DNA of 64,000 nt from JAVVPO01 sp036655715 (GTDB lineage: Bacteria > Bacillota > Clostridia > Lachnospirales > Cellulosilyticaceae). Below, in pieces: positions 35,060 to 44,126 of the stretch. Made by a program: the position numbers and the translations under genes. How positions within the stretch are numbered: the stretch's first letter is position 1; the number at the start of each line of letters is the position of its first letter. The stretch is from assembly GCA_036655715.1 (NCBI GenBank), contig JAVVPO010000004.1, positions 1-64,000 of the forward strand, in the 5' to 3' direction. The notes below the pieces were generated by a model that made no database searches, had not been told where the DNA came from, and saw nothing but the letters and a program-made list of their open reading frames with translations.

Positions 35060-36019
35060 ATGTTTTATTTAGGAGTTGATGGTGGGGGTACTAAAACCTC
35101 TTTCCTTCTTATTGATGAGACAGGTAAATTATTAGCTACTACGACTACTGGCACTTGTCATATTCATCAAGTAGGTTTTGATGGGTTTGAAAATGTATTA
35201 CGTGGTGGTATAGAAGATGTATGTCATATGGCACACATTACATTACCTGATATTACTTTTAGTTTTCTTGGTGTCCCAGCTTATGGTGAGAATCAAGAAG
35301 AATTAATTAAAATGGAACAACATGTTCAAAATATTTTTCCTTCTAGCAACTTCAAATGTGGTAATGATGTAGAAGCTGGTTGGGCAGGCTCACTTGCCTG
35401 TAATCCTGGTATCAACTTAATCCTTGGTACTGGTGCTATCGCACTTGGCGTAGATAAAGATGCTAATAGCTCTCGTAGTAGTGGTTGGGGTCACATCTGT
35501 GGGGATGAAGGCTCAGCTCACTGGATTGCAAAAAAAGGCATCGAAATCTTCTCAAAGGAAGCCGATGGCCGTTTAGACAAAACACCACTTTATGAGGTTT
35601 TCAAAAATAAACTTAATTTAGCATTAGACTTTGATCTTATTTACTTAATCTTAAATGATTTTAAACAAGATAGAGGAAAAGTAGCTGGCCTTGCTACTCT
35701 TGTATACGAGGCAGCTACCCAAGAAGATCCTCATGCTATAGAAATCTTCAAACAAGCAGCACATGAATGCTTCCTTATGGTTAAAGCTGTTTGTAATGAA
35801 CTTAACTTTGGGGAAACAGTAACTATTTCCTACTCTGGTAGTGTATTTAATTCAGGAGAATTAATTTTAGCGCCACTAAAAGATTATTTATTCTCTGCGA
35901 ATATTGATTTCAAACTTATACCTCCAGCTCTTACTCCAGTAAAAGGTTCTGCACTTTATGCACTTAAACTTCATACCGGTGAACAAGACTTACAATCAAT
36001 CGTTAGCAATATGCAATAA
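35060..36019 (+). CDS. BadF/NagK-type N-acetylhexosamine kinase
   Basis: 319 residues of the ASKHA ATPase fold. The phosphate-1 loop G-V-D-G-G-G-T-K-T-S is at about 5-14; N-L-I-L-G-T-G-A-I-A is the phosphate-2 region, and the adenosine region is near Y-S-G-S-V-F-N-S-G. W-G-H-I-C-G-D-E-G-S-A is typical of N-acetylglucosamine kinases of the BadF/BcrA family. Placement behind agaS and gatY suggests phosphorylation of GalNAc or galactosamine released in the cytoplasm, which would be needed if the glycans enter by ABC transport rather than PTS. AGGAGGGG precedes the ATG. The sugar specificity is inference. Confidence 0.82.
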   Translation: MFYLGVDGGGTKTSFLLIDETGKLLATTTTGTCHIHQVGFDGFENVLRGGIEDVCHMAHITLPDITFSFLGVPAYGENQEELIKMEQHVQNIFPSSNFKCGNDVEAGWAGSLACNPGINLILGTGAIALGVDKDANSSRSSGWGHICGDEGSAHWIAKKGIEIFSKEADGRLDKTPLYEVFKNKLNLALDFDLIYLILNDFKQDRGKVAGLATLVYEAATQEDPHAIEIFKQAAHECFLMVKAVCNELNFGETVTISYSGSVFNSGELILAPLKDYLFSANIDFKLIPPALTPVKGSALYALKLHTGEQDLQSIVSNMQ

Positions 36020-36065
36020 CAACATCCCAATTAAATCTTATATTTTATTCTCATATAACTATAGA

Positions 36066-36100
36066 GAAAGTGACTTGTTGGTACCAAGTCACTTTTTTAT
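36066..36100. terminator. Bidirectional terminator
   Basis: AAAGTGACTTG pairs with CAAGTCACTTT, followed by TTTAT, between convergent genes. Confidence 0.85.
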
Positions 36101-36112
36101 AGTTATATCTTT

Positions 36113-36613
36113 TTATACAATAGCTTTTCCTATAAGATATCCTGAACATATAAAAACTAAGTTCCATAAGGTAATCCCTATAGTAGAATAAATCGTAAAA
36201 CTTGCAAGTTTTATGCGTGTTGTCCCTGCCACTAATGAAATAAGGGTTCGTGCTACTGGAATGAGCCTGCTTACTACAACCCCTTTATTCCCATACTTAT
36301 CTACGTAACTGATAGTCTTATCAATGGCTGGCCTTAATTTTTCATACTTGTTATAGATCTTATCTACTGCTGGCTTACCTATAAAATATCCAATAAAATA
36401 TAATGTATAACTCCCAAGTAGCCCTGCTACAACTGAGATAAAAAGGGCATATATAAAGTTCACTTCACTCATGGCTATTAGCATTCCTACTGCTGGCATA
36501 ATAATTCCAGCTGGTAATCCTGGCAAATTAAGATATTCTAGATAGACAATAATAAACAAAACAATGATGCCATAATCCATCATATACTGTAAAACAACGT
36601 CTATACTTTCCAT
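36113..36613 (-). CDS. DedA-family (VTT-domain) membrane protein
   Basis: 166 residues with about four hydrophobic segments. The DedA signature is visible as the re-entrant P-G-L-P-A-G-I-I-M-P-A-V-G and S-R-L-I-P-V-A-R-T-L-I-S-L-V-A-G with its conserved Arg residues. DedA proteins are linked to polyprenyl-phosphate or phospholipid translocation and membrane homeostasis. It is slightly shorter than usual (about 190-220). GGAGAG lies upstream. The next gene in the same direction ends 29 bp before the start here, so they may share a transcript. Confidence 0.87.
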   Translation of the reverse strand: MESIDVVLQYMMDYGIIVLFIIVYLEYLNLPGLPAGIIMPAVGMLIAMSEVNFIYALFISVVAGLLGSYTLYFIGYFIGKPAVDKIYNKYEKLRPAIDKTISYVDKYGNKGVVVSRLIPVARTLISLVAGTTRIKLASFTIYSTIGITLWNLVFICSGYLIGKAIV

Positions 36614-36642
36614 AGTTCTCTCCTTATATCCGGTTTTCTACT

Positions 36643-37143
36643 CTATTTGTATGCTTTTGCTAACTGTATATAATGCTCAGCTGAATCATAGATTGATCTA
36701 ATTTGCTCTTCATTTAAAGCTCTAATAGCTTTGGCTGGTGATCCTAGTACTAACATACCTTCTTCAATAACTGTATTGGAAGTAATTAAACTATTTGCTC
36801 CTATTATACAGTGCCTCCCGATCTTAGCGCCATCTAATATAATGGCCCCCATACCAATCAGTGTATAATCACCGATCTGCGCGCCATGTACAACTGCTCT
36901 ATGGCCTATGGTTACTCCTTCTCCTACGATAGTTGGGTTAGTTTTACTTTCATGAATAATAACGCCTTCTTGAATATTTGTTTTAGGACCAATAACTACT
37001 TTATTTTCATCTGCTCTAATCACTGCGCCATACCATATACTACAAGCTCTATTAACAGTTGCTTGTCCTATAATAACACTTGTAGGTGCAATAAATGTTT
37101 CTTCATCTATTTGAGGTTTATCATTTTTATAATTATAAATCAT
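36643..37143 (-). CDS. Gamma-carbonic-anhydrase-family protein (YrdA-like)
   Basis: 166 residues of left-handed beta-helix, with repeated I-G hexapeptides and the metal-binding His set in V-I-I-H-E-S, T-I-G-H-R-A and V-V-H-G-A-Q-I-G. The sequence matches the YrdA/PaaY branch of the gamma-carbonic anhydrases, most of which have weak or unknown activity. The three expected zinc-ligand histidines are all present. AAAGGAG precedes the ATG. Confidence 0.88.
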   Translation of the reverse strand: MIYNYKNDKPQIDEETFIAPTSVIIGQATVNRACSIWYGAVIRADENKVVIGPKTNIQEGVIIHESKTNPTIVGEGVTIGHRAVVHGAQIGDYTLIGMGAIILDGAKIGRHCIIGANSLITSNTVIEEGMLVLGSPAKAIRALNEEQIRSIYDSAEHYIQLAKAYK

Positions 37144-37232
37144 CTTATGCTCCTTTAACTTTGTTCTTTTTTATATTATACTATATACTTATTAATGTTT
37201 CTTTAACTTTTATCTTGAGTTTATTAATATAC

Positions 37233-37250
37233 TTAGTATTTTTATACTAA
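37233..37250. promoter_or_regulatory. Inverted repeat upstream of mprF
   Basis: TTAGTAT and ATACTAA flank TTTT, 46 bp before the mprF start. A TTGAGT lies just upstream, so the repeat overlaps the probable promoter and could be an operator. Confidence 0.35.
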
Positions 37251-37295
37251 ACAAATAAGTATAACCATTATTGTACCTATTTAGGAGGATTAATC

Positions 37296-39689
37296 ATGGA
37301 TTTAAATAAATTTTCTGCTTTTCTTAAGGGCAAAAAATCTATGCCATATAAATATAGTATTTGGCTTGCTTTACTTACTTTAGGTTTTAGCTTAGTAGCT
37401 AAAGAACTTTTTTCACTTAATTTAGATAGCTTAATACTGACTTTAAAAAGTTTAAGTCTGCTAGAGTATTTTAGCTTCCTTGCTTTTGGTATTCTTTCTG
37501 TCTCTTTAATGAGTGTTTACGATTTCGTTCTTCGTAAAGAATTTAGTTTAGATATTTCTATTAAAGATACTTTTAAAGTCGCATGGGTTTCTAATACTAT
37601 TGGTAACCTCTTAGGTGAGACACCTACCAATTCTGGTGGTATCAGCTATTTACTCTATCAAAGTGAGGGCATTGATTCTAATAAAGCAACTGTTATTAGT
37701 ATTATTAAAAACACTTTATTTATTAGCCCCGATGACTCTGATATCGATTTTCTCAAAATAAGTGTTAGTACAAGAATGTATCTTATTGCAGGCCTCTTAG
37801 TTAAGTGGATTGCTTCAGCTTTTTTGTTTAGCTATATTTTAACTTGTTTTATTCCTGATATTTCTTTACTTATTGTCTTTATTGTCTTTATGCTAGGTAT
37901 GTTTATTAGCTTGTTCTCTCGCATCCCTGGTGGCATAGGTATTTTTGAATTAGTTTGCTTATCTAGTTTGAGCTATTTAGGTATTCCTATTCAGGTTTCT
38001 ATCTTAGGTATTCTAAGTTATAGAATATTCTACTATATTATACCTTGGCTAAGTACTTTATTCATGGTAGCTATTAGACCTTTATTTAGTAATAAACTTA
38101 AAGTTTCTCCTACTAATAAACGTTTATTCCAACATATGAGTGTACAAGCTACGGCAGCCCTTATTCTCTTTGCCGGTTTACTTATTATTTTTTCATCCTC
38201 TATCCCTGTAATTAGAGAACAGTTTATTCTTACAAACTCTTTTATTCCAATAGATTTTGCTAGAGTATCTACACTTTCTAGCATGGGAATTGGACTTATA
38301 TTATTAATTTTATCTAAAGGAATTTATAACAAGGTTGCTTCATCTTATTATCTAACTCTTATTTTCCTTGTACTTGGTGCTATCTTGTCATTAATACAGA
38401 ACTTTAATTTTACTGAGTTTCTTATTTTGCTTCTTATAGCTAGTATTCTATTTTTCACACAAGAATATTTTTATAGAGAAACTGTTTCTCTTAATATAAG
38501 AAAATTTTTAAGTGGTTATATTTATTTATTAGGTGTTAGTTTTATCTATTTAATGATTTATACTATGTTCATTTCTCCGAACGCTTTATCCTTAATACAG
38601 CGACTAAACTCTATGTTTTACGGTGTAGGCGAATTAATTGCTTTTTTCATCATTATTGGTTTAGGTGCCTTACTCCTTAATTTGGTAAGCATTAGAAGAG
38701 TTGATTTTGCTATGCCTACAGATGATGATTTAGAGTATTTACGTGGATTTTTAGATAAATATGAAGGTAATTCAATGACACACCTAATTTTCCTTAAAGA
38801 TAAAAGCTTGTTCTACGCAATGGATAATGAGGTCCTTATTGCTTTTAGACCTTACAAGGATAATTTAATAGTATTAGGTGATCCCATTGGTAATCCTGCT
38901 CTCTTTAAAGAAGCTATTAATGAGTTTAGAATTTATGCAGATAAATTTAGTATGATACCTATTTTTTATGAAATTAACGAGGAAAATCTACCTATCTATC
39001 ACGAGAATGGTTTTAATTTCCTTAAGTTAGGTGAAGAAGCAACCTTCCATCTTGATGAGTTTATCTTGACTGGGAAAAGACTTTCTCATCTGCGCACTAT
39101 AAAGAACAAAATGCTTCGTAAAGAATTTGAATTTGAACTGCTAGAGTCACCTATCCCTGAAGATATTATGCATCAGCTTAAGATCATTTCTGATGAGTGG
39201 TTAGGCGATAGAAAAGAAAAAGGCTTTTCCTTAGGTTCCTTCAATGAAGACTACATTAATCTAGCACCTGTCGCCCTTGTAAAGAAGGACGATGAAATCA
39301 TTGCTTTTGCGACGATTATGCCTATGTATCAAAAAAGCACTATTTCTATTGATCTTATGCGCCTTATCCAATCACCACCTAATGGTACGATGGATGCTTT
39401 ATTTATCGGTATTATTGAATGGGCTATTGAAGAAGGTTATGAACATTTCGTCTTAGGCAAAGCGCCTTTATCTAATGTAGGTCTTAACCAGTTTTCTAAA
39501 AAACGCGAGAAAATTGTTAAGCATCTTTATAATTATGGCAATAAACTTTATAGCTTCAAAGGTCTTAGACGATTTAAAGAAAAGTTCTATCCAGAATGGA
39601 AAGGGATTTACTTAGCCTATCCAAAAAGTTCACGCTTATCTGCTAGTATTATTAACCTTACTCGTTTAATATCTGGCTCTGATCATTAA
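37296..39689 (+). CDS. mprF: Phosphatidylglycerol lysyltransferase/flippase MprF
   Basis: 797 residues. The N-terminal half has about 12 membrane segments and L-G-E-T-P-T-N-S-G-G-I-S-Y, S-R-I-P-G-G-I-G-I-F-E, matching the flippase domain. The C-terminal 340 residues are the soluble DUF2156 aminoacyl-transferase domain, with a GNAT-like core (F-L-K-L-G-E-E-A; L-G-K-A-P-L-S-N-V-G). The enzyme adds lysine or alanine from tRNA to phosphatidylglycerol and flips it outward, lowering the cell's negative charge and giving resistance to cationic peptides. It is modestly shorter than the usual 840-860 residues. TAGGAGG precedes the ATG and it is a single-gene unit. The amino acid used is not evident. 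Confidence 0.9.
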   Translation: MDLNKFSAFLKGKKSMPYKYSIWLALLTLGFSLVAKELFSLNLDSLILTLKSLSLLEYFSFLAFGILSVSLMSVYDFVLRKEFSLDISIKDTFKVAWVSNTIGNLLGETPTNSGGISYLLYQSEGIDSNKATVISIIKNTLFISPDDSDIDFLKISVSTRMYLIAGLLVKWIASAFLFSYILTCFIPDISLLIVFIVFMLGMFISLFSRIPGGIGIFELVCLSSLSYLGIPIQVSILGILSYRIFYYIIPWLSTLFMVAIRPLFSNKLKVSPTNKRLFQHMSVQATAALILFAGLLIIFSSSIPVIREQFILTNSFIPIDFARVSTLSSMGIGLILLILSKGIYNKVASSYYLTLIFLVLGAILSLIQNFNFTEFLILLLIASILFFTQEYFYRETVSLNIRKFLSGYIYLLGVSFIYLMIYTMFISPNALSLIQRLNSMFYGVGELIAFFIIIGLGALLLNLVSIRRVDFAMPTDDDLEYLRGFLDKYEGNSMTHLIFLKDKSLFYAMDNEVLIAFRPYKDNLIVLGDPIGNPALFKEAINEFRIYADKFSMIPIFYEINEENLPIYHENGFNFLKLGEEATFHLDEFILTGKRLSHLRTIKNKMLRKEFEFELLESPIPEDIMHQLKIISDEWLGDRKEKGFSLGSFNEDYINLAPVALVKKDDEIIAFATIMPMYQKSTISIDLMRLIQSPPNGTMDALFIGIIEWAIEEGYEHFVLGKAPLSNVGLNQFSKKREKIVKHLYNYGNKLYSFKGLRRFKEKFYPEWKGIYLAYPKSSRLSASIINLTRLISGSDH

Positions 39690-39802
39690 AATACTAAATA
39701 TTTTATTCATAATCTTGTCCGCTTTGTAGCAGCCTACGTGTGAAACTTCTTTGGGATAAAGACAACCAAAAAGTTTGTAAGATATACTCCACTAAGAAAT
39801 AA

Positions 39803-39845
39803 TAAATAAAATCCCCCAACTTAGTCTCAGTTGGGGGATTTATTA
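39803..39845. terminator. Bidirectional terminator
   Basis: AAATCCCCCAACT pairs with AGTTGGGGGATTT. It overlaps the last codon of the kinase gene on the minus strand. Confidence 0.85.
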
Positions 39846-41906
39846 AATATCACATAATTCTTGTTTACAACTTTCACGATGTCTATCACTTAAATCACCT
39901 CTATAGATAATCTCTCCCTCATATTCCCCTTCTAGAATAGGTAGCACAAAAGTTACTTTCATACCTACAGCCTTTTGATTCTCTATAATAAGTTTTCCTT
40001 TGTGTAAATTAACTAGTTGGTCTACTATTCTAAGACCTAATCCCTTATTTTCATTATGCCAAATAACTTGTCCTATATCTACTCCATCACCCATATCCGT
40101 AAGCCCTGCTCCTTGATCCTCTATAGATATTCTTATATTTCCTTCCCAAGGCTTAATGTATACTAATACATTCCCACCTACTGGAGAATGCTTGATGGCA
40201 TTAGACAATAAGTTAAGCATGATGCGCTCTATTGCTTTTTCATCGCACCATATGACTTGCTCTTCTATTTCTGTATCAAAAGTTATATTCACTCCTTTAT
40301 TTTGAGTATACTTTGCAACGGCTATAGTTATTTCCTCTATAACTTCTACAATATTATAATAATTATAATTTAATTTTTCTATCCTTGTATCCATTTTCAT
40401 TAAATCGATTAAGTTATTAGCTACCTTAAGTGTAGTATAAGCGTTTCTATCTATGAAGTTTATATATTTATTAAACTTATCTTCTATACCTGAACTATTT
40501 TCTTCTATACAATTATCTCCTATTAGCTGCGTAATAGAAAGAATAATATTAAGTGGCGTTTTAAATTCATGAGATATAGTAGAAAAAAACAAGTTTTTAT
40601 ACTTTTCTCTCTCTAAATTTTTCTTTAGTTCTAACCTTTTTTCTTCCACTTGCTTGTGCTTGTTAATGTCCTTCCCTACGCCTATAATTATTTTTTTATC
40701 TTTAATACTTACACTTTTCCCACGCCATAATATCCATCTTAAACTCCCATCTTCCATCTGATACCTATTAATAAACCCTTTAATTTTCTTACCCTGAAAC
40801 TGTTCTTTAATCACTACCCTACTCTCAACTCTATCTTCTTCATAGATATATTCATATATCTCTTTACCCTTTATACTTTCTTTCGTATATCCTAAATTTT
40901 CAGCCCACACCCTATTAATTCTTCTCACTTTTTGTTTCTCGTCTAATATGCATAAAAAATCTGTAGCAGTCTCAAAAAATAACTCTCGTTCTCTAACTAT
41001 TTGCTCTTCTAGGTCAATCTCTTTAAATATACGTTCTATTAAATATTCATTTTTTATAATGGATACTATTTTTCTACATAAATCATCTACATAAGTATTT
41101 TTAAAATAAGGCCTTTTATTATTTCCCTTATAGCCTACGTTAACTATGCCCCATATCTGCTCATTAAATTGTACGGGATACGCGCCCCAATAAGCTATGC
41201 CTCTCTCTTGAAAATCTTTCTTATACCCTTTATACTCACTTATTTCAGATATATGATTCATATAATTTTTTTCTTTATTTCTAAAACTTGCTTCAAGTCT
41301 CTTTAAATCTATATCCTCCTCTTTTTTCATACTCTCTTGGTATTCATCTAACCCTCTTGTGATATATTTTTCTAACAAGCCTTTTTCCTTGTCATATCTA
41401 TAAATACTAAGATAGTCACACTGTAAAGCCATAAAGAATTCATCTATAATATTTTCTACATCCTTATACTTCATATCCAGCCTTTCATTTTGCTGATTCC
41501 ATGTGTATATCTCTGTTATTTCTTTAAATCCATCCTCTATTATCCCCTTCGCAACTAGCTCTTCATGACTTATACTTAATATTTCTGCAGTTCCTCCTAC
41601 ATTTGTTTCATCCTCTATAAGAGGAACTTCCTTTACCTCCATAATAATTTTTCGATCTTTTATGTTTAATTCATATATGTATATTTTGTTCTTTTCTAAA
41701 AAAATACTATATTCCTTACTTATTTTTGTAAATATCTCATGAGACTTCTTTCCTAAAATTTCATCACATTCATACCCCATTATATTACTCATTGTTTCTT
41801 TGAATGCTGGATTAAAATAGGTGTATCTCCCTTCACTATCTTTAAGATCTACACTTTGGGGTGTCATATCCAATAACTGTTCTAAATGCTGTACGGTGTA
41901 TTTCAT
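39843..41906 (-). CDS. PAS/GAF sensor histidine kinase
   Basis: 687 residues, no membrane segments, so a cytoplasmic sensor. Order: PAS (about 1-110; S-V-D-L-K-D-S-E-G-R-Y-T-Y-F-N-P), GAF-like (about 150-290), PAS with PAC (about 305-420; D-F-L-C-I-L-D-E-K-Q), HisKA with phospho-acceptor His446 in S-H-E-F-K-T-P-L-N, and HATPase_c with N-L-L-S-N-A-I-K-H-S, D-Q-G-A-G and G-L-G-L-R-I. The region between the G boxes is short and lacks a clear F box. GGGAGATG precedes the ATG. It follows the companion kinase by 12 bp. No response regulator is adjacent, so the partner is unknown. The two proteins may heterodimerise. Confidence 0.88.
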   Translation of the reverse strand: MKYTVQHLEQLLDMTPQSVDLKDSEGRYTYFNPAFKETMSNIMGYECDEILGKKSHEIFTKISKEYSIFLEKNKIYIYELNIKDRKIIMEVKEVPLIEDETNVGGTAEILSISHEELVAKGIIEDGFKEITEIYTWNQQNERLDMKYKDVENIIDEFFMALQCDYLSIYRYDKEKGLLEKYITRGLDEYQESMKKEEDIDLKRLEASFRNKEKNYMNHISEISEYKGYKKDFQERGIAYWGAYPVQFNEQIWGIVNVGYKGNNKRPYFKNTYVDDLCRKIVSIIKNEYLIERIFKEIDLEEQIVRERELFFETATDFLCILDEKQKVRRINRVWAENLGYTKESIKGKEIYEYIYEEDRVESRVVIKEQFQGKKIKGFINRYQMEDGSLRWILWRGKSVSIKDKKIIIGVGKDINKHKQVEEKRLELKKNLEREKYKNLFFSTISHEFKTPLNIILSITQLIGDNCIEENSSGIEDKFNKYINFIDRNAYTTLKVANNLIDLMKMDTRIEKLNYNYYNIVEVIEEITIAVAKYTQNKGVNITFDTEIEEQVIWCDEKAIERIMLNLLSNAIKHSPVGGNVLVYIKPWEGNIRISIEDQGAGLTDMGDGVDIGQVIWHNENKGLGLRIVDQLVNLHKGKLIIENQKAVGMKVTFVLPILEGEYEGEIIYRGDLSDRHRESCKQELCDI

Positions 41907-41918
41907 CTTGACATCTCC

Positions 41919-43925
41919 CTATTTATAAATATCTGCAAATTCTATATTCCAGACCTCAGCTCTATTATCTATCTTATATTCACTTTCTTTCTCATACTCT
42001 TCGTCTAACACCTTGACGAGTGGCAAGCTAACAATGAACTCTGTACCACAGCCTATCATACTCTCTACTGTAATCCCTCCCTTATGTAGTTGCACGAGGG
42101 ATTTTACAAGTGAAAGCCCTATACCACTACCTTCTCTTTTTCTAGTTAGTCCCTCTTCACACTGCACAAATCGGTCAAATATACTTTCTAATTTACTTTT
42201 ATGAATACCTTCCCCATTGTCTTTTACACTAATAGACATATAGGTCTTTTCATAACTTAGTTTAATCTCTATCTGCCCCCCTACCTCTGTATACTTAATG
42301 GCATTAGATATAAGGTTAAGCATAATCCTCTCTATTTTATCTGGATCACAACTAATCACCAGCTCATCTACTACCGTTTCAAAACTTAAATGTATGCCTT
42401 TAGTCTCTATATACTCTGCTACAGAATGCACAATATCTCTCACAATCTGAACAATATTATAATTCCCTAAGTTTAATTTGTACGCACCAGCTTCTATACT
42501 ATTGGTATCTACTAGGTTATTAATTAGGCGAATAAGCCTATAGGCATTCTGCCTAATTAGTTCTATATATCTGGTTAAATTTATCTGCTCACTTTTACTC
42601 ATTTGTTTGCTATTTAACATATCTTGCAACAACTCTATTGTGTATAAAATAGTATTCACTGGTGTTTTAAATTCATTGGACATACAAGCTAAGAATTCTC
42701 CTTTAATATATTCCAAATCCATCTCTACCTGTAATCTTAAGTATTCCTCTTCTTTTTTCTTATGCTTTGTAATGTCTTCTCCTACTATTACAATCATATT
42801 ATCTTCTTCTTTGTAAGTAATTACCCATTCAATAAACTTGTAAGTACCATCCTTACAAGGGCAATGATGCTCTACTTTAACAACTTCTTCCTGCTTACTG
42901 TTTCTAGCCTTTTCTATATACATTTCTAATTTATACTCATTCTTTATATAGGTACAAACCTCTTCATAATCCCATCCTAATATCTCATATACCTTATCCC
43001 CTATTATTTTTACATTTCTGCATCCATCTAAGGTAATCATCATTTGATAACTTGCTTCAAAAAATGCTTTAAGTTCTTGCTCCGTTTCTACTCTCTCTTT
43101 AATCTTTCGTAATACATGCCTAGATAAGAGGAAATTTTTAATAATCATTCCCATATAATGAGCTATATGACTTGTATTAAAATCAGGTACTTTTTTAGGA
43201 TTATAGACTATAATTGCTCCTATTATTTTCCCATCAAATATAATAGGATAGCGTAAAATATATTTAATTCCCTTCTGTTTTAATAATAATTTATGCTCTT
43301 CATGCTCCAATTCCTCCACCATGCGCAGGCTCTTAAGTTCAGCTTTTTTCCCTCTAGGTTTATAAATATCAGGTTCATGTATAAATGTATTCAATTGATT
43401 CTTCTCTTCTTTTGAAAATCCTTTGCTATACCAGATGCTAGCCTTATAGGATTCTTCCTTGGTAACGACAAGTATGGCATCAGCTTTCACATCTGATAGC
43501 AAACCTTCTCCTATGTCATGAAATTTATCTACCATATCTTTATGTTCTTCATTATTAGGTAGTCTATCTACACTTGGCAATCTATCGGCTATCTTGTTAT
43601 ATACCCGTTCAAACTGTTTGATAATTCTTTTATCAGCTGTAATATCTTGAGCAATTCCTTTCCTTCCTACTACTTTAGCTCCTTCATAGAGATCTGTTTC
43701 ATATATTTCAAAGTATATGTCTTCATTAAGATAATCTACCCAACCTATCTCTAAAGCTGCTCCCCATACCTCCTCTTCTTTTTTTCCTATTATATCTTCT
43801 TTATTCTTTCTAACCCTATCTGCATAAATTTGATTAATATAAACTAATCTGCCTTCTTCATCTTTAATCCAAGTTAAATAGGTACAAGCATCTAATAAAG
43901 TTTCTAGCTGTTTTAAATGGTTCAT
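41919..43925 (-). CDS. PAS/GAF histidine kinase homologue lacking the phospho-acceptor His
   Basis: 668 residues with the same layout as its neighbour: PAS (about 1-100; L-T-W-I-K-D-E-E-G-R-L-V-Y-I), GAF-like (about 110-265), second PAS (about 285-390), HisKA and HATPase_c. The H box reads M-S-N-E-F-K-T-P-V, with Asn417 (codon AAT at 42675-42677) in place of His. The ATP-binding boxes are intact: N-L-I-S-N-A-I-K, D-N-G-E-G-I, F-D-R-F-V-Q and G-S-G-I-G-L-S-L. It therefore cannot phosphorylate itself at the usual site, but could phosphorylate the neighbouring kinase in a heterodimer, or act as a regulator. It is the first gene of the pair. The ribosome site is weak. Confidence 0.85.
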   Translation of the reverse strand: MNHLKQLETLLDACTYLTWIKDEEGRLVYINQIYADRVRKNKEDIIGKKEEEVWGAALEIGWVDYLNEDIYFEIYETDLYEGAKVVGRKGIAQDITADKRIIKQFERVYNKIADRLPSVDRLPNNEEHKDMVDKFHDIGEGLLSDVKADAILVVTKEESYKASIWYSKGFSKEEKNQLNTFIHEPDIYKPRGKKAELKSLRMVEELEHEEHKLLLKQKGIKYILRYPIIFDGKIIGAIIVYNPKKVPDFNTSHIAHYMGMIIKNFLLSRHVLRKIKERVETEQELKAFFEASYQMMITLDGCRNVKIIGDKVYEILGWDYEEVCTYIKNEYKLEMYIEKARNSKQEEVVKVEHHCPCKDGTYKFIEWVITYKEEDNMIVIVGEDITKHKKKEEEYLRLQVEMDLEYIKGEFLACMSNEFKTPVNTILYTIELLQDMLNSKQMSKSEQINLTRYIELIRQNAYRLIRLINNLVDTNSIEAGAYKLNLGNYNIVQIVRDIVHSVAEYIETKGIHLSFETVVDELVISCDPDKIERIMLNLISNAIKYTEVGGQIEIKLSYEKTYMSISVKDNGEGIHKSKLESIFDRFVQCEEGLTRKREGSGIGLSLVKSLVQLHKGGITVESMIGCGTEFIVSLPLVKVLDEEYEKESEYKIDNRAEVWNIEFADIYK

Positions 43926-44073
43926 GTTTAAGGTCTATTCCCCTCTCGACTTCTTTTAAAACAATATTACACAATTATTTGTCATTTTACAATATTACAT
44001 GAGCTTTTATGTAATTATTTTATACCTATAGAATTTTTTATCAACTGTTCTTTCCATCTATTCTTTAAACCCT

Positions 44074-44126
44074 AAATAAAAAGGCACTAAAGATAGATGT
44101 CTCTATCTTTAGTGCCTTTTTATTTA
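44074..44126 (-). terminator. Terminator of the hisS-aspS operon
   Basis: Arms of over 20 bp (AAAAAGGCACTAAAGATAG with its complement) around a short loop are followed on the minus strand by TTTTTATTT. Confidence 0.88.
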
